Assembly (NCBI GenBank): GCA_001600495.1
Contig: BCKE01000002.1
Coordinates: forward strand, 764,004-828,003
DNA from: Pilasporangium apinafurcum
Taxonomy: Eukaryota; Oomycota; Peronosporomycetes; Pythiales; Pythiaceae
Direction: 5' to 3'
DNA: 64,000 nt
Shown: positions 1 through 9,526 of the stretch, piece after piece
How positions within the stretch are numbered: position 1 is the first letter of the stretch
How the letters are laid out: each line of letters opens with the position of its first letter
Translations under genes and position numbers: made by a program
Notes under the pieces: generated by a model
Seen by the model: the letters and a program-made list of their open reading frames with translations, nothing else
The model's database searches: none
What the model was told of the DNA's origin: nothing

Positions 1-2575
1 TGGGATGATGTAGTCGACTTAAGATGCTTACTTCACGACGGAAAAAGCTCTGGAAATATTCTTGACCAGTTATGGGGCTATATAGCCGCTTGACTGCGAC
101 CACCGAGCTACCCCCGCCACTGTGCAACAAGCTACGGAATACTTGGCCTGACGTACCGTTGCCAATTTCCACTTGTAAGGTCAAGGATTCAAACGGAATC
201 AACCAGTCCCGTGAGTCGTTTGACACAAAGTATTCCAAGTCATCCATGCCGGATATTTCGACATATTCTGACCGAGAGAAACTGTTACCTCGACTCAAGA
301 ACGCCCCGCCGCGATAGGTACGTGGCTGCCGAGCGAGCCGCCGCATGGTGCACATGCATAGGCCGAGTGTGGACAAGGCGATGCTGCCCAAAATCGCAAC
401 CATCAGGAACGGGAAGTCATAGATTTCGCAAGCTTCTCCACTGTATCGGGCGTCGCATTTGCATACTGCTTCCGTACCAGACATCATACAAGTGCCATGG
501 CCATTACAGTCAAGCTCACTGTCAAGAAAACCCGGGCACAGTGCGCAAGTGGGGCCGATATACCCCTCGGCGCATTTTGTGCATGGCAACTTTCCTTTGA
601 GCTGCCAGCCTTCATCACATATGCATTCGCCCGTTCCATTCAGACCACTGGAACATCTACCGTGGCCACAATCCTGTGGGCATTCTTGGCAGGTTTCGCC
701 AAAGAAACCTTCTTCGCAATCAAAGCAATCAGTCGCGGAACTCCAGCCTCGATGACAATTGCATTTTCCCGAGCCACGAAGTCCATCGTCGCACCTTCCT
801 TCGCCACACTTTCGACATGGAAGACATACTTCACTGTAGTAACCAGTCATACATCCGACGCAGTTATTTGAATCGGACCACCCGACGTCGCAAATGCAGC
901 GACCATCCCCCTCTTTCCCGCTGTTGCAGTGGCCATGAGGAGCACAGATCGGGCATGAAAGGCAATGTGGACCGAAGTGTTCCGGCGAACACTGGCAAGA
1001 CATGGTCACGGGGTTAAAATCCCATCCTTCATCACAAAGCGAACAGCGACTATCTGATGTATACCCTTCGTCACAAATACAGGATCCATCACCAACAAGC
1101 GAATCATTACATCTTCCATGGCTGTTGCACGACCTACAAGGGGTGCAGGACTTGCCATAATAATTAGGTGCGCACTCCAAACATCGCGACTCGGGCGAAA
1201 AACCTTCTGCGCACACACACTTTCCATCACCGAGCAACCCGTGATTGCACTTGCCACCTTCACACGGCTCACATGGCTCGCAGTTTGGTCCAAAGAAGTT
1301 GTCCATGCAGTCCATACAGTTTTCCTTTGCATTGAACCCTACAGCGCACGAGCATCGGCCACTACCGATCAATCCATCGTCGCAGTTCCCGTGTGGAAAA
1401 TTGCAATCCGGACATTTGGTGCATTTGTCTCCAAAATACGACGGTAAACATGTTGCACAGCGGGTCGCGGGATCGAAACCTTCTGGGCAGATACACTTGC
1501 CAGTGCCTAATTCGCCTGAGTTACATTGGCCGCCATTGAGGCATGGCTCGCATGGCTGTCGACATCCTTCCCCATAGAAGGATGATGAGCAATCCTTGCA
1601 ATCGGGTTCACCATACCCAGAGCTACAGCATAATTGTACAGAGCACATATCATGATATATTGTTGGTCTTGATTCGCTACATATCCACTCATATTTAGAC
1701 TGCAAGGAGGTACTTACGCGCATGTGCACGCTCGAGGCGTCGCATCATTGGCGGCGCAGGAGCATTCGCCATTGCCAGAGCATGTGGAGAGTGTGGTACT
1801 GTTCCATCCAGGACATTCTACCCAAAAGAGCATCGGGACGATCAGACACGAGTTTCCATTTGATCCAAAGAACCCCACCTCACCTGAATTGTTTTGAGCT
1901 TCAACGTACACGTTAATCTCTGCATAGCCAGCAAACGATACCCCNCCCATGGAGCACACAGGGTGAGCCGCATGCGGCCCCTGCCACTCAAATTGCAAAT
2001 CGATCGGTAGAACGTTGGTAGTGACTGCTTCAATGATCGAGTGGCGACCATTTGCACCAATGACGCCGTTGCCATACGGCGGAAAAATGTTGAACATATC
2101 CTCACAATGCGGATAGTTCATTATAACATACGCGCTGGACGGGTATACTGCAGCGTTCAGCATTTGCACGCCATTAATAGTGAAGCTAGTGATAGCGCCT
2201 CGGTCTGCGGGATCTAAAGAAGCCCAGTCGATCTGCTTGACTGCCGCTGCTACTTCTGCCTACAACCATTAATAGCTATCGTGAGCATCAATTGTTTCCA
2301 AAATCATAGGTTTATACATCAAAACTAACTTTGCATAATGTCTGCGTCTGCATATCCAGTTTGTCAAGCTCAATAGGAGGGATCTCTCCAAAATCGCAGC
2401 TGCCGTTCGTCCATTGCAGACATCTAGCAATCACCTGGTCCTGATACACCATCGCCATACTCCTTCTCCACAACACCAGTGTATTTATGCACACAAACGA
2501 CCAGATCCATCGCACTACCACCACTGCACCACTATGTCTTCTGTATTGACTATCGCTGCTGGATGAGGATGTCAT
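1..2575 (-). CDS. Receptor-like protein kinase with EGF/laminin-type cysteine-rich ectodomain (partial, C-terminus off the left edge)
   Basis: Predicted single-pass receptor kinase: the extracellular part would sense a ligand and the cytoplasmic part would phosphorylate proteins. Exons read on the minus strand are 2575-2330 (or 2318), 2259-1718 and 1622-1 (open at the edge), about 803 residues visible. The N-terminus begins MTSSSSSD followed by a hydrophobic signal or anchor (WIWSFVCINTLVLW). A unique domain follows, then about seven repeats with alternating CxxC, FGxxC and HGxC spacing like EGF/laminin modules. A hydrophobic segment (FPFLMVAILGSIALSTLGL, near 430-370) is the transmembrane helix. 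After it comes the start of a kinase domain: glycine loop IGNGTSGQVF (near 165-135), catalytic lysine in VVAVKRL and the helix-C glutamate in FFRREVSILSRLHHP. The catalytic loop lies beyond the window. Base 1945 is an ambiguous N in the second exon. The family-level call is firm; the ligand and substrates are unknown. Confidence 0.85.
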
Positions 2576-3362
2576 GGTCGGATGAATGTGGGGATTATAA
2601 ATAATAATAATATATCCTACGGATAGGTGAGTGGTGTGTTTGTTTGTTGTCGCTTTTGGCTCCGGCGCCACCCTTTACAAGAAGAGAGATCCACCCTCAC
2701 CCACCCAAACACACTCACACCTGCAACCTTCAGGGATACGAATCGAATCGAAAAGGAGACCAAGATCACGCTGTCAACAGAGCACACAAGCTGGCGTCAC
2801 GAAGAAGAGCTCAAGCGAACAAAAAAATCTGTTTTTACGAGGGCAAACCACACTAACCGTCGAATTTTTACGTTCTTGTTCTTTTTTACGGGATTGCCAC
2901 TACCATATAGTATAAGCTATATGAGAGGAAAAAGACAACAACGAATCTTTTTTCGTTTTGATGGACTTTGACTGCTGGATTCATGCTTCTGTTGGAATCA
3001 GGTCACCTGTGACACGCACAGTCTTCAATTTTGAAAAAAGGAAAAAAAATGGCTGAGTGATCCAACTGATGACAGTACCACAAGCGGCATCATGATCGAT
3101 TAAATGACACAAGCGTGGTTCAGGTCAAAATTTTGCTATGTACATGATATTTTGTTAAATTACGTTGCCAACAGGATACAGATCCTCTCACTCATTTCTA
3201 TACTGTCGTGTTGTTTCTCTAGTGTTTTCGTTTTGTGTATGGCACAAAGTAGCCATTGATGTTAGTACTCTCCTCATTTTTTTTTCTTGTTTTTTTTAAT
3301 GTGGAGAAGTTGTATCGTTGTTGGTATGTGAAGGATCCATGGTGGCCAACCTCACATCTTGT
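2576..3362. other. Intergenic region between two minus-strand genes
   Basis: This stretch must hold the promoter of the receptor-kinase gene (start at 2575) and the 3' end of the next gene upstream (stop at 3363). It is AT-rich with T-runs near 3275-3300. Short open frames here have no recognisable domains and no consistent splice structure. I see no tRNA or repeat. Confidence 0.5.
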
Positions 3363-5321
3363 TTATGCAAAATCCAGCAGCATATCAAAGCACTCGTCCG
3401 ATTGCTGGCGGATACGTTTGTTCCAATGGGATGTCGCGCTCTCATGCAATGCAGAAGCCATCTTCTCACGCAGGACTTGGTCACGCGAAAGAAACACCTC
3501 CATCAGATCCAGATTACTACAAATTCCACACGCTTCTTTGGCGATCAAAAAATGCGAAGAGCAGATGCACTCGCGCAAACGCGAAAATGTTCGGTCAACC
3601 ACGTCGTGTGAAAAGAAGAGACCATGATTCATAAATTGCACCAGCAATCCACCCATGAAACGAACGAAAAAGAGTTGTTGTTGAACGTTTCGTTGTGGCC
3701 ACTTCAGCAACATCCATCGTAGAAATTCTTCACCGTGACGTGGAGAAAAGACTGCTAGACGATATAGCACATCACCAATGGCACCGTAAGTGGTTGCTTC
3801 TACCGAGTCAGATCCTTCATTAAATTTTTCCAGCTGGCTATTGTTTTCATCTTGCCGGCGACTTTTCCCAGGTGAGCTTCGAATCAGCAACTTTAGTGCA
3901 TGAGATATTTGATTGCAGAGGTCCCCAACGCATGTGTTGACATCTTCGGTATTGGTTCCGAACACATCCGGGGCATATATTGTATCTTGCTGAATCGTAC
4001 TCAGCGCTGAATTGAGGAATGCAATAAGTCCTTTCATGGTCACGTATTCAGGAGTAACTGGAATAGCTGCAAGATTATTCATCCCTTGGTGTAGGAACAC
4101 AGCAAGCGATGCTGATGCAATCGCTTCTAGTATGCAACGTCTCCTATTCGGTATCACTCGAAAGATAGCTTGGAGAACAGCAAAGCACTCATACTGAACA
4201 AGAAGGTCGAGTTTAACCGTTGCCAGGACTGTTTGAGCAATCCATCGCTCTGTAATGAATAGATCTGCCAATTCTTCACCTGAAGTTCCATGATGTAAAG
4301 CTTCTATGTCTGTTTGTGCATTGGTTCCAAAGAGCATTCTGGTTAAAGATGTTTGAAATTTTAGCATATCCACCTCAAGTGGGGTTGACTTCATTGCTGA
4401 AGTACTATCGGATGGAGCTTGATCCACGAATTCATCTTCATCGAAATGAAACACGTCGCCGTTTTGTTGGCTGCCCAGCAATAAAAGATTGAGCTCTTTC
4501 GCAACTTCAACATGAGGTAGCAAAAATGCCATCAGTTCCAGAATGATCTCGTCAGGCTTCAAGATATCATTGAGCTCGCTCCTCTTCAGTTCGCTTTTTC
4601 GTCGACCAACTCGCCGTTTTGCCTTGCGTTTCATATGACCAGGTAGGTCTGGGGAGGAACCCAGCTCATTGAAATTATCATGACTCAGCAGGCAACCAGA
4701 TTCATTAAAGATCAGAGCGCTTTCAAAAATGGTGATCGGGCGGATTTCGCGCTTGCTCGCGTAACTTCGTTTCATATAGGAAGAAGCTCCTGGAGCTGAA
4801 GATGAAAGTTCATCACCATTATAATTTGGATCGACGTTTTCATCACTCACACTATTCGAAACGCCAGACGACGGTGGCCAAGATACCGCAGACGGGACTG
4901 ATCGACTCATTGGCATTGCTCGAGTAGCAACTGATTGCTCGCGATGCCCAAGTGGAATGGTGCGTCCAGTTCTATCTTCGTTATCACTGGCGAGCCAAGC
5001 CTCTTTCTCTAGCCGCAACTCCTGCAGTGGTCGATGCTGATGGTGGTGCGAGTGCTGCTTGTATCTTGGCTTCGGTGGCGTTCCACTATGCATTCCACCA
5101 GGATGCACATGACCAGCATGGCGATGCTTCCCGTGATCGCGTTGCTGGTGCTTCAACTTGCGCTGTAGCTTCCAATCGACGTCTTCATACTCATCTGTTG
5201 TTGCACCATCAGTCTTCCAGTTTCGATGCGTTTGATGCTTTGGCGGAGTGCTGCTAAGACTGGGAGCTTCCTTCACACGAGCAACCTGCAGTACTTGGGC
5301 CTTCTCGAAATTGGGTGACAT
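3363..5321 (-). CDS. Hypothetical helical (ARM/HEAT-like) protein, 652 aa, single exon
   Basis: I cannot name this protein. The first 230 residues or so are low-complexity, rich in His, Lys and Ser (for example GKHRHAGHVHPGGMHS), and probably disordered, with a basic patch KRKAKRRVGRRKSELKRSEL. The remaining 400 or so residues look like successive amphipathic helices, as in ARM/HEAT solenoids. The last 80 residues (ECICSSHFLIAKEA ... SHWNKRIRQQSDECFDML) are faintly reminiscent of the C-terminus of PP2A B56 regulatory subunits. The conserved B56 core is not evident, so I do not assign that function. The ATG at 5321 is the first in frame and no intron is needed. The gene is in the same orientation as the receptor-kinase gene downstream. 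Confidence 0.75.
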   Translation of the reverse strand: MSPNFEKAQVLQVARVKEAPSLSSTPPKHQTHRNWKTDGATTDEYEDVDWKLQRKLKHQQRDHGKHRHAGHVHPGGMHSGTPPKPRYKQHSHHHQHRPLQELRLEKEAWLASDNEDRTGRTIPLGHREQSVATRAMPMSRSVPSAVSWPPSSGVSNSVSDENVDPNYNGDELSSSAPGASSYMKRSYASKREIRPITIFESALIFNESGCLLSHDNFNELGSSPDLPGHMKRKAKRRVGRRKSELKRSELNDILKPDEIILELMAFLLPHVEVAKELNLLLLGSQQNGDVFHFDEDEFVDQAPSDSTSAMKSTPLEVDMLKFQTSLTRMLFGTNAQTDIEALHHGTSGEELADLFITERWIAQTVLATVKLDLLVQYECFAVLQAIFRVIPNRRRCILEAIASASLAVFLHQGMNNLAAIPVTPEYVTMKGLIAFLNSALSTIQQDTIYAPDVFGTNTEDVNTCVGDLCNQISHALKLLIRSSPGKSRRQDENNSQLEKFNEGSDSVEATTYGAIGDVLYRLAVFSPRHGEEFLRWMLLKWPQRNVQQQLFFVRFMGGLLVQFMNHGLFFSHDVVDRTFSRLRECICSSHFLIAKEACGICSNLDLMEVFLSRDQVLREKMASALHESATSHWNKRIRQQSDECFDMLLDFA

Positions 5322-7500
5322 AATGCCAGTAGAGCGGATTTCAAATCGTGGGGATCTGAAAGAGGGGGGGGAGGAAGTAGGAAGACAAAAGGCGGGAGAA
5401 CTTCCGCGCGAGCGTGCAGTGAGCAGGCTCTGCTTTCAATATTGCGCAGAAGGGAAACGTCGAATTTGTAAATGAGAGTGATGTTTGTGCGCGCCGTAGA
5501 GAGAGAAAACCCTTTCCATCTTCAAACACAGTGCGATACGTTCCAAAAAATCGGTTTATTACTTGCATCGAAGGTCCATCCGGATACCATAATAGATATG
5601 CTAAGGAATCTTTCTTAAATTCCGGATACTATTGTGAAAAATTACCATCAACACCCCAATCATTACCCACATGTCGTCACATCATAACACCTACCCGCAT
5701 CGCACCTGCCAAAAAAGAGAGTATTTTTGGGCGGCAGGGACAGTGAGGGTTTGCTTTGGCAAAGGAATCTGGTTGTAGATTCTTGAGAGATCAGGTGAAG
5801 TGGATAAGCGTTTTGCCCGACCTTCGTACTGCAGAGATCCCAAAATGATCTGATAACATACTCCTACTTTGGGTACATATTTACAAGATAGAATCTGTAG
5901 AACAAGAAATTTGGTTCTATCTTGTTGCTATACTAATAATGGGTGGGGAATACGATGCAGAAAAATTCTCGTGGTGGCAGGTGAGATATGGACATGATTA
6001 GACGAGAGTGTGTGATGATGACCAAGTCACAAGGAAACGACCTACCCCATCAAAAAAAAATTTCTTTTCATTTGTTTACAGTGCTGTGACACCTACGACG
6101 TGGATTCGGGTGATTGCGCAAGAAGCAAATTTGGGTTTTGTTCTGGTGGGAAACTGTAATTTTGGGTTATTTACGCTCGGATATCCTGCAATTTTGGGTC
6201 TACCAGCACAAATAATGATTTATACTTGAAGTTGAGGCACACGAATCTCGTGAATCTGTACGGATGCATGGGTGCCTTAACGACCCTAGCGCATGTTGCA
6301 GGAGATATAGATGGAGCAGCATAGTTTCGTTTCCTGCTGCTACACATGATCTTCGTCGTCGGATTATCGGAACTCAATCTCTATTTCCTGTCTCACTTAT
6401 GCGTCATCCATCCCTCTCAAAAAAACGACTAGGTAAGCACCCATCTCAGTTGAAACGCCATTGTATCCAAGACAGGAGTCGAGGTCGGATTTCGGTGATT
6501 CTCCCTTAACAACTACTGTGCGTGTGGGTGCGTGTAATTGAACAAGTTTCTTGTGAAGGTTTAGCAGTCATAGTATAAATGTTTTGCTTCTATCTTAAAC
6601 AAAAAAATCGCTTTGCAACTGTTGGTTTATATCTATGCATTGAGAGCTCAGTATGTTACAAGGTTCCAGTCTTCAGTGGTTGAGAACTGAAGAGCAATCG
6701 GTTTTATAATGGTAAGTGCTATCAATTTGCATCATATGCATTGCTGAAGGATAAAGGATGAAGCAATGAACATAGAAACAGTCTCTCTTCAATGGATAAG
6801 TTACACGGAAATTAACGACCTGTCGAATGGCTTTAATACGACTGCTGAACAGACATCAAGTGGTCTACATTTTAATTGATACTCTTTTATACCGCATGTG
6901 AAGACTTTGCTACAACAGCAAATGGCAAGGGGAAAAGATGCGACTATTATCTACTCTCCCTCCATTCACCGAGGTATAATCATATTTTCCCTGGCTACAG
7001 AGGATAGCAAACGTGATTAAAAAGAGAGACGACCGTCAATCGCTTCTTCATGAACGACGATGTGCTCTGTGCTTGGGAACTGTCTATCTATGTGATGTTC
7101 ATCAGTGCTTTTAGCAACAACACAACACTCACATTTTAGCTGTTTGTGTCCTTTGGGTCACTCTTTTGCCATTTTTGCCTACTGACATGTCAGTATGTTG
7201 TTGTCCAATTGCAAAGATCGCAGCAGACGATATACCGAACACAAACCTTTCAAAAGGCATACAACCTACTTAATTTCATATCTGTCCCTGCACATGACAC
7301 GTATCCGCGTGTTGAGAGTTGCGTAATTACCCCATCTCGGGTTAGGAGTCTATACAAAATGAGAGCGATTCTGTTACTCACGTGGCACTTTTTACGGGAT
7401 TTTTTACGCCAGTGCCGCAAAGGGGGAGAGCAATTTTGACCTCAATCATTTCCCATTTCGACGCATTCCCAACCGCAGAAGTAGGAAGTAGAAGACAATC
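5322..7500. other. Gene-poor intergenic region (about 2.2 kb)
   Basis: The longest stretch without a supportable gene. Its left end is the promoter side of the 652-aa protein gene and its right end holds the 5' untranslated exon of Sec61 alpha. Open frames are all short, mutually inconsistent and lack domains. No tRNA cloverleaf, transposon terminal repeat or tandem array was recognised. Undetected noncoding RNA is possible but unsupported. Confidence 0.4.
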
Positions 7501-9019
7501 AGTAAGTCCCTCCATTCTTTCTCGATGTATGCATGAAGAAAAAAAGTAGAGATCTAAGTTTTGTCTCTATGTAATTTGCGTATGATGTGCAGTGGTGCGT
7601 TTTCTTCATTTGATTCGCCCCGTCATGTGCGTGCTTCCGGAGGTGGCACAGCCCGACCGCAAGATCCCTTTTCGTGAAAAAGTGTTGTGGACAGTGATCA
7701 CGTTATTCATTTTCTTGGTCTGCTGCCAAATCCCGTTATATGGTATTCAAACCTCGAAGTCGTCGGATCCGCTCTATTGGATGCGTGTGATCTTGGCGTC
7801 TAATCGTGGCACGTTGATGGAATTGGGTATCAGTCCCATTGTCACCTCGGGGTTGGTCATGCAATTGTTGGCTGGTTCAAAGATGATTGAAGTTGATCAG
7901 TCATTGAAGGAAGATCGCGCGTTATTCAGTGGTGCGCAGAAGCTCTTTGGTATCCTCATCACGCTCGGTGAAGCTGTTGCTTATGTCGTGTCGGGCATGT
8001 ACGGTAACATTTCGGACATTGGCGCTTTCAATGCCATTTTGATTATCGTACAATTGCTGTGTGCTGGTCTTTTGGTGATCATTCTGGATGAAATGCTGCA
8101 AAAAGGATACGGTCTCGGCTCGGGTATCTCCCTCTTTATTGCCACCAACATTTGTGAAAACATTGTCTGGAAGGCGTTCAGCCCTACAACCATCAACACT
8201 GGTCGTGGCACGGAATTTGAAGGTGCGATTATTGCGCTGTTCCACTTGTTGATCACCCGTTCGGACAAGCTGCGTGCGTTGAAGGAAGCCTTCTACCGCC
8301 AGAACCTGCCTAATATCACAAACTTGTTGGCGACTGTGTTTGTGTTTATCGTGGTCATCTACTTCCAAGGTTTCCGCGTGGACCTCCCCGTCAAGTACCA
8401 AAAGTACCGTGGCCAGCAGGGTACGTACCCGATCAAGTTGTTTTACACCTCGAATATGCCCATCATTTTGCAAACGGCGTTGGTGTCCAACCTGTACTTC
8501 ATCTCGCAATTGCTTTACAAGAAATTCAGCGGCAACTTTTTGGTACGTCTCCTCGGTGTGTGGCAAGATGTGGAAGGCAGCGCTGGTCAAACCGTTCCTG
8601 TCGGTGGTGCTGCTTACTATATGTCGGCTCCCAGCAACTTGGCGCAGATCTTGTACGACCCACTACGTTTCATCATTTACGTGATATTCATTCTCGGCTC
8701 GTGCGCGCTCTTCTCCAAGACGTGGATTGAAATCTCGGGTTCATCCGCTCGTGATGTCGCCAAGCAGCTCCGTGACCAGCAAATGGTGATGAAGGGCCAC
8801 CGCGATTCCTCAATTGTGCATGTCTTGAACCGCTACATCCCCACGGCTGCTGCTTTCGGTGGTATGTGCATTGGTGCGTTGTCGATGGTGGCTGATTTGC
8901 TCGGCGCTATTGGTTCGGGTACGGGTATCTTGCTGGCCGTGACCATCATTTACCAATACTTCGAGACGTTTGCAAAGGAACAAGCAGAAATTCCGTTCAG
9001 TGGAATGTTTGGATTCTAA
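7501..9019 (+). CDS. SEC61A: Sec61 alpha, protein-conducting channel subunit of the ER translocon
   Basis: Forms the membrane pore through which nascent secretory and membrane proteins enter the ER. The 475-residue product matches eukaryotic Sec61 alpha along its whole length: [19 protein letters not shown] at the N-terminus, plug and TM2 region [39 protein letters not shown]-type motif, cytosolic loop [20 protein letters not shown] and C-terminal [20 protein letters not shown]. The coding sequence is one long exon (7593-9019) preceded by a single coding base at 7501. Splicing of intron 7502-7592 (GTAAGT...CAG) joins A to TG and creates the ATG, giving [10 protein letters not shown], which aligns with the human start MAIKFLEVIKP. 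An in-frame TAG at 7489-7491 rules out an upstream start in this exon. Confidence 0.97.
7502..7592 (+). other. Intron splitting the Sec61 alpha initiation codon
   Basis: The intron begins GTAAGTCCC and ends GTGCAG. The upstream exon ends ...GACAATCA and the downstream exon starts TGGTGCG, so only the spliced mRNA contains the ATG. The unspliced message has GTG at that place in the frame. At 91 bp the intron is of normal size for this region. Confidence 0.85.
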
Positions 9020-9526
9020 GCTGAAGTCGCTTATAAATGCAGATAGTGCGTTGCGCGGGTTATTGGATTCTTCACTGTTCAAGCTCGACATCATAGCTCC
9101 TTCGTATGCCGTCGACGTTTTCTTTTCTTCGTCTTGCGAGCAAGTTTCCATAGAGGTTAATTGGTTCCCGTTCAAGGAGTACTGTCAGGTGCTCTTGCTG
9201 ACACAATAGTTAACAAATTTGGATAGGATAGATCAGCAAATTGGGTGGTTTTGCGAATGTGAGGTTGCTCCCCGTTGTTCCAAACGTTCGATTGCGGATG
9301 TGGACAGCGTCATTCACGCCGCTCTTTAGGTGTGCGATGGAGAGTTGCTTGCAAGAGTTGAAGAGAGAAGCGAAGATGAATATGAGGACATGGTGCCGAG
9401 GAAGAGTAAGATAGTAATTCCGTAGCAAAAATATTTTTCGTTCAAACAAAACGCCCTGTCTGTGTGTATGTGTGATATGGTTTTCTTCTACTTCGAAGTA
9501 CGACTTAAGCTGGCATTTCGAAATAA
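9020..9526. other. Convergent intergenic region between Sec61 alpha and an NRBF2-like gene
   Basis: Tail-to-tail spacer between the Sec61 alpha stop (9019, plus strand) and the stop of the next gene (9527, minus strand). It should hold both 3' UTRs. The open frames in it are overlapping shadows without domains. Confidence 0.5.

Noticed and set aside
497-1447. Plus-strand open frames at the left end
   Set aside because: Antisense to the Cys-rich repeats of the receptor kinase, whose frame, splice sites and domain order are consistent.
1945-1945. Possible frameshift at an ambiguous base (also 55497 and 55547)
   Set aside because: The frames continue correctly on both sides; these are single uncalled bases, not indels.
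3363-5321. Naming the 652-aa protein a PP2A B56 subunit
   Set aside because: Only the last helices look similar; the core B56 motifs are absent.
5322-7500. Hidden gene or tRNA in the gene-poor gap
   Set aside because: Open frames are short and unlinked by plausible splice phases, and no cloverleaf with matching T and D arms was found by eye.
7922-8590. 222-codon open frame antisense to Sec61 alpha
   Set aside because: It is a mirror of a strongly conserved coding exon, has no domain and no independent start context.
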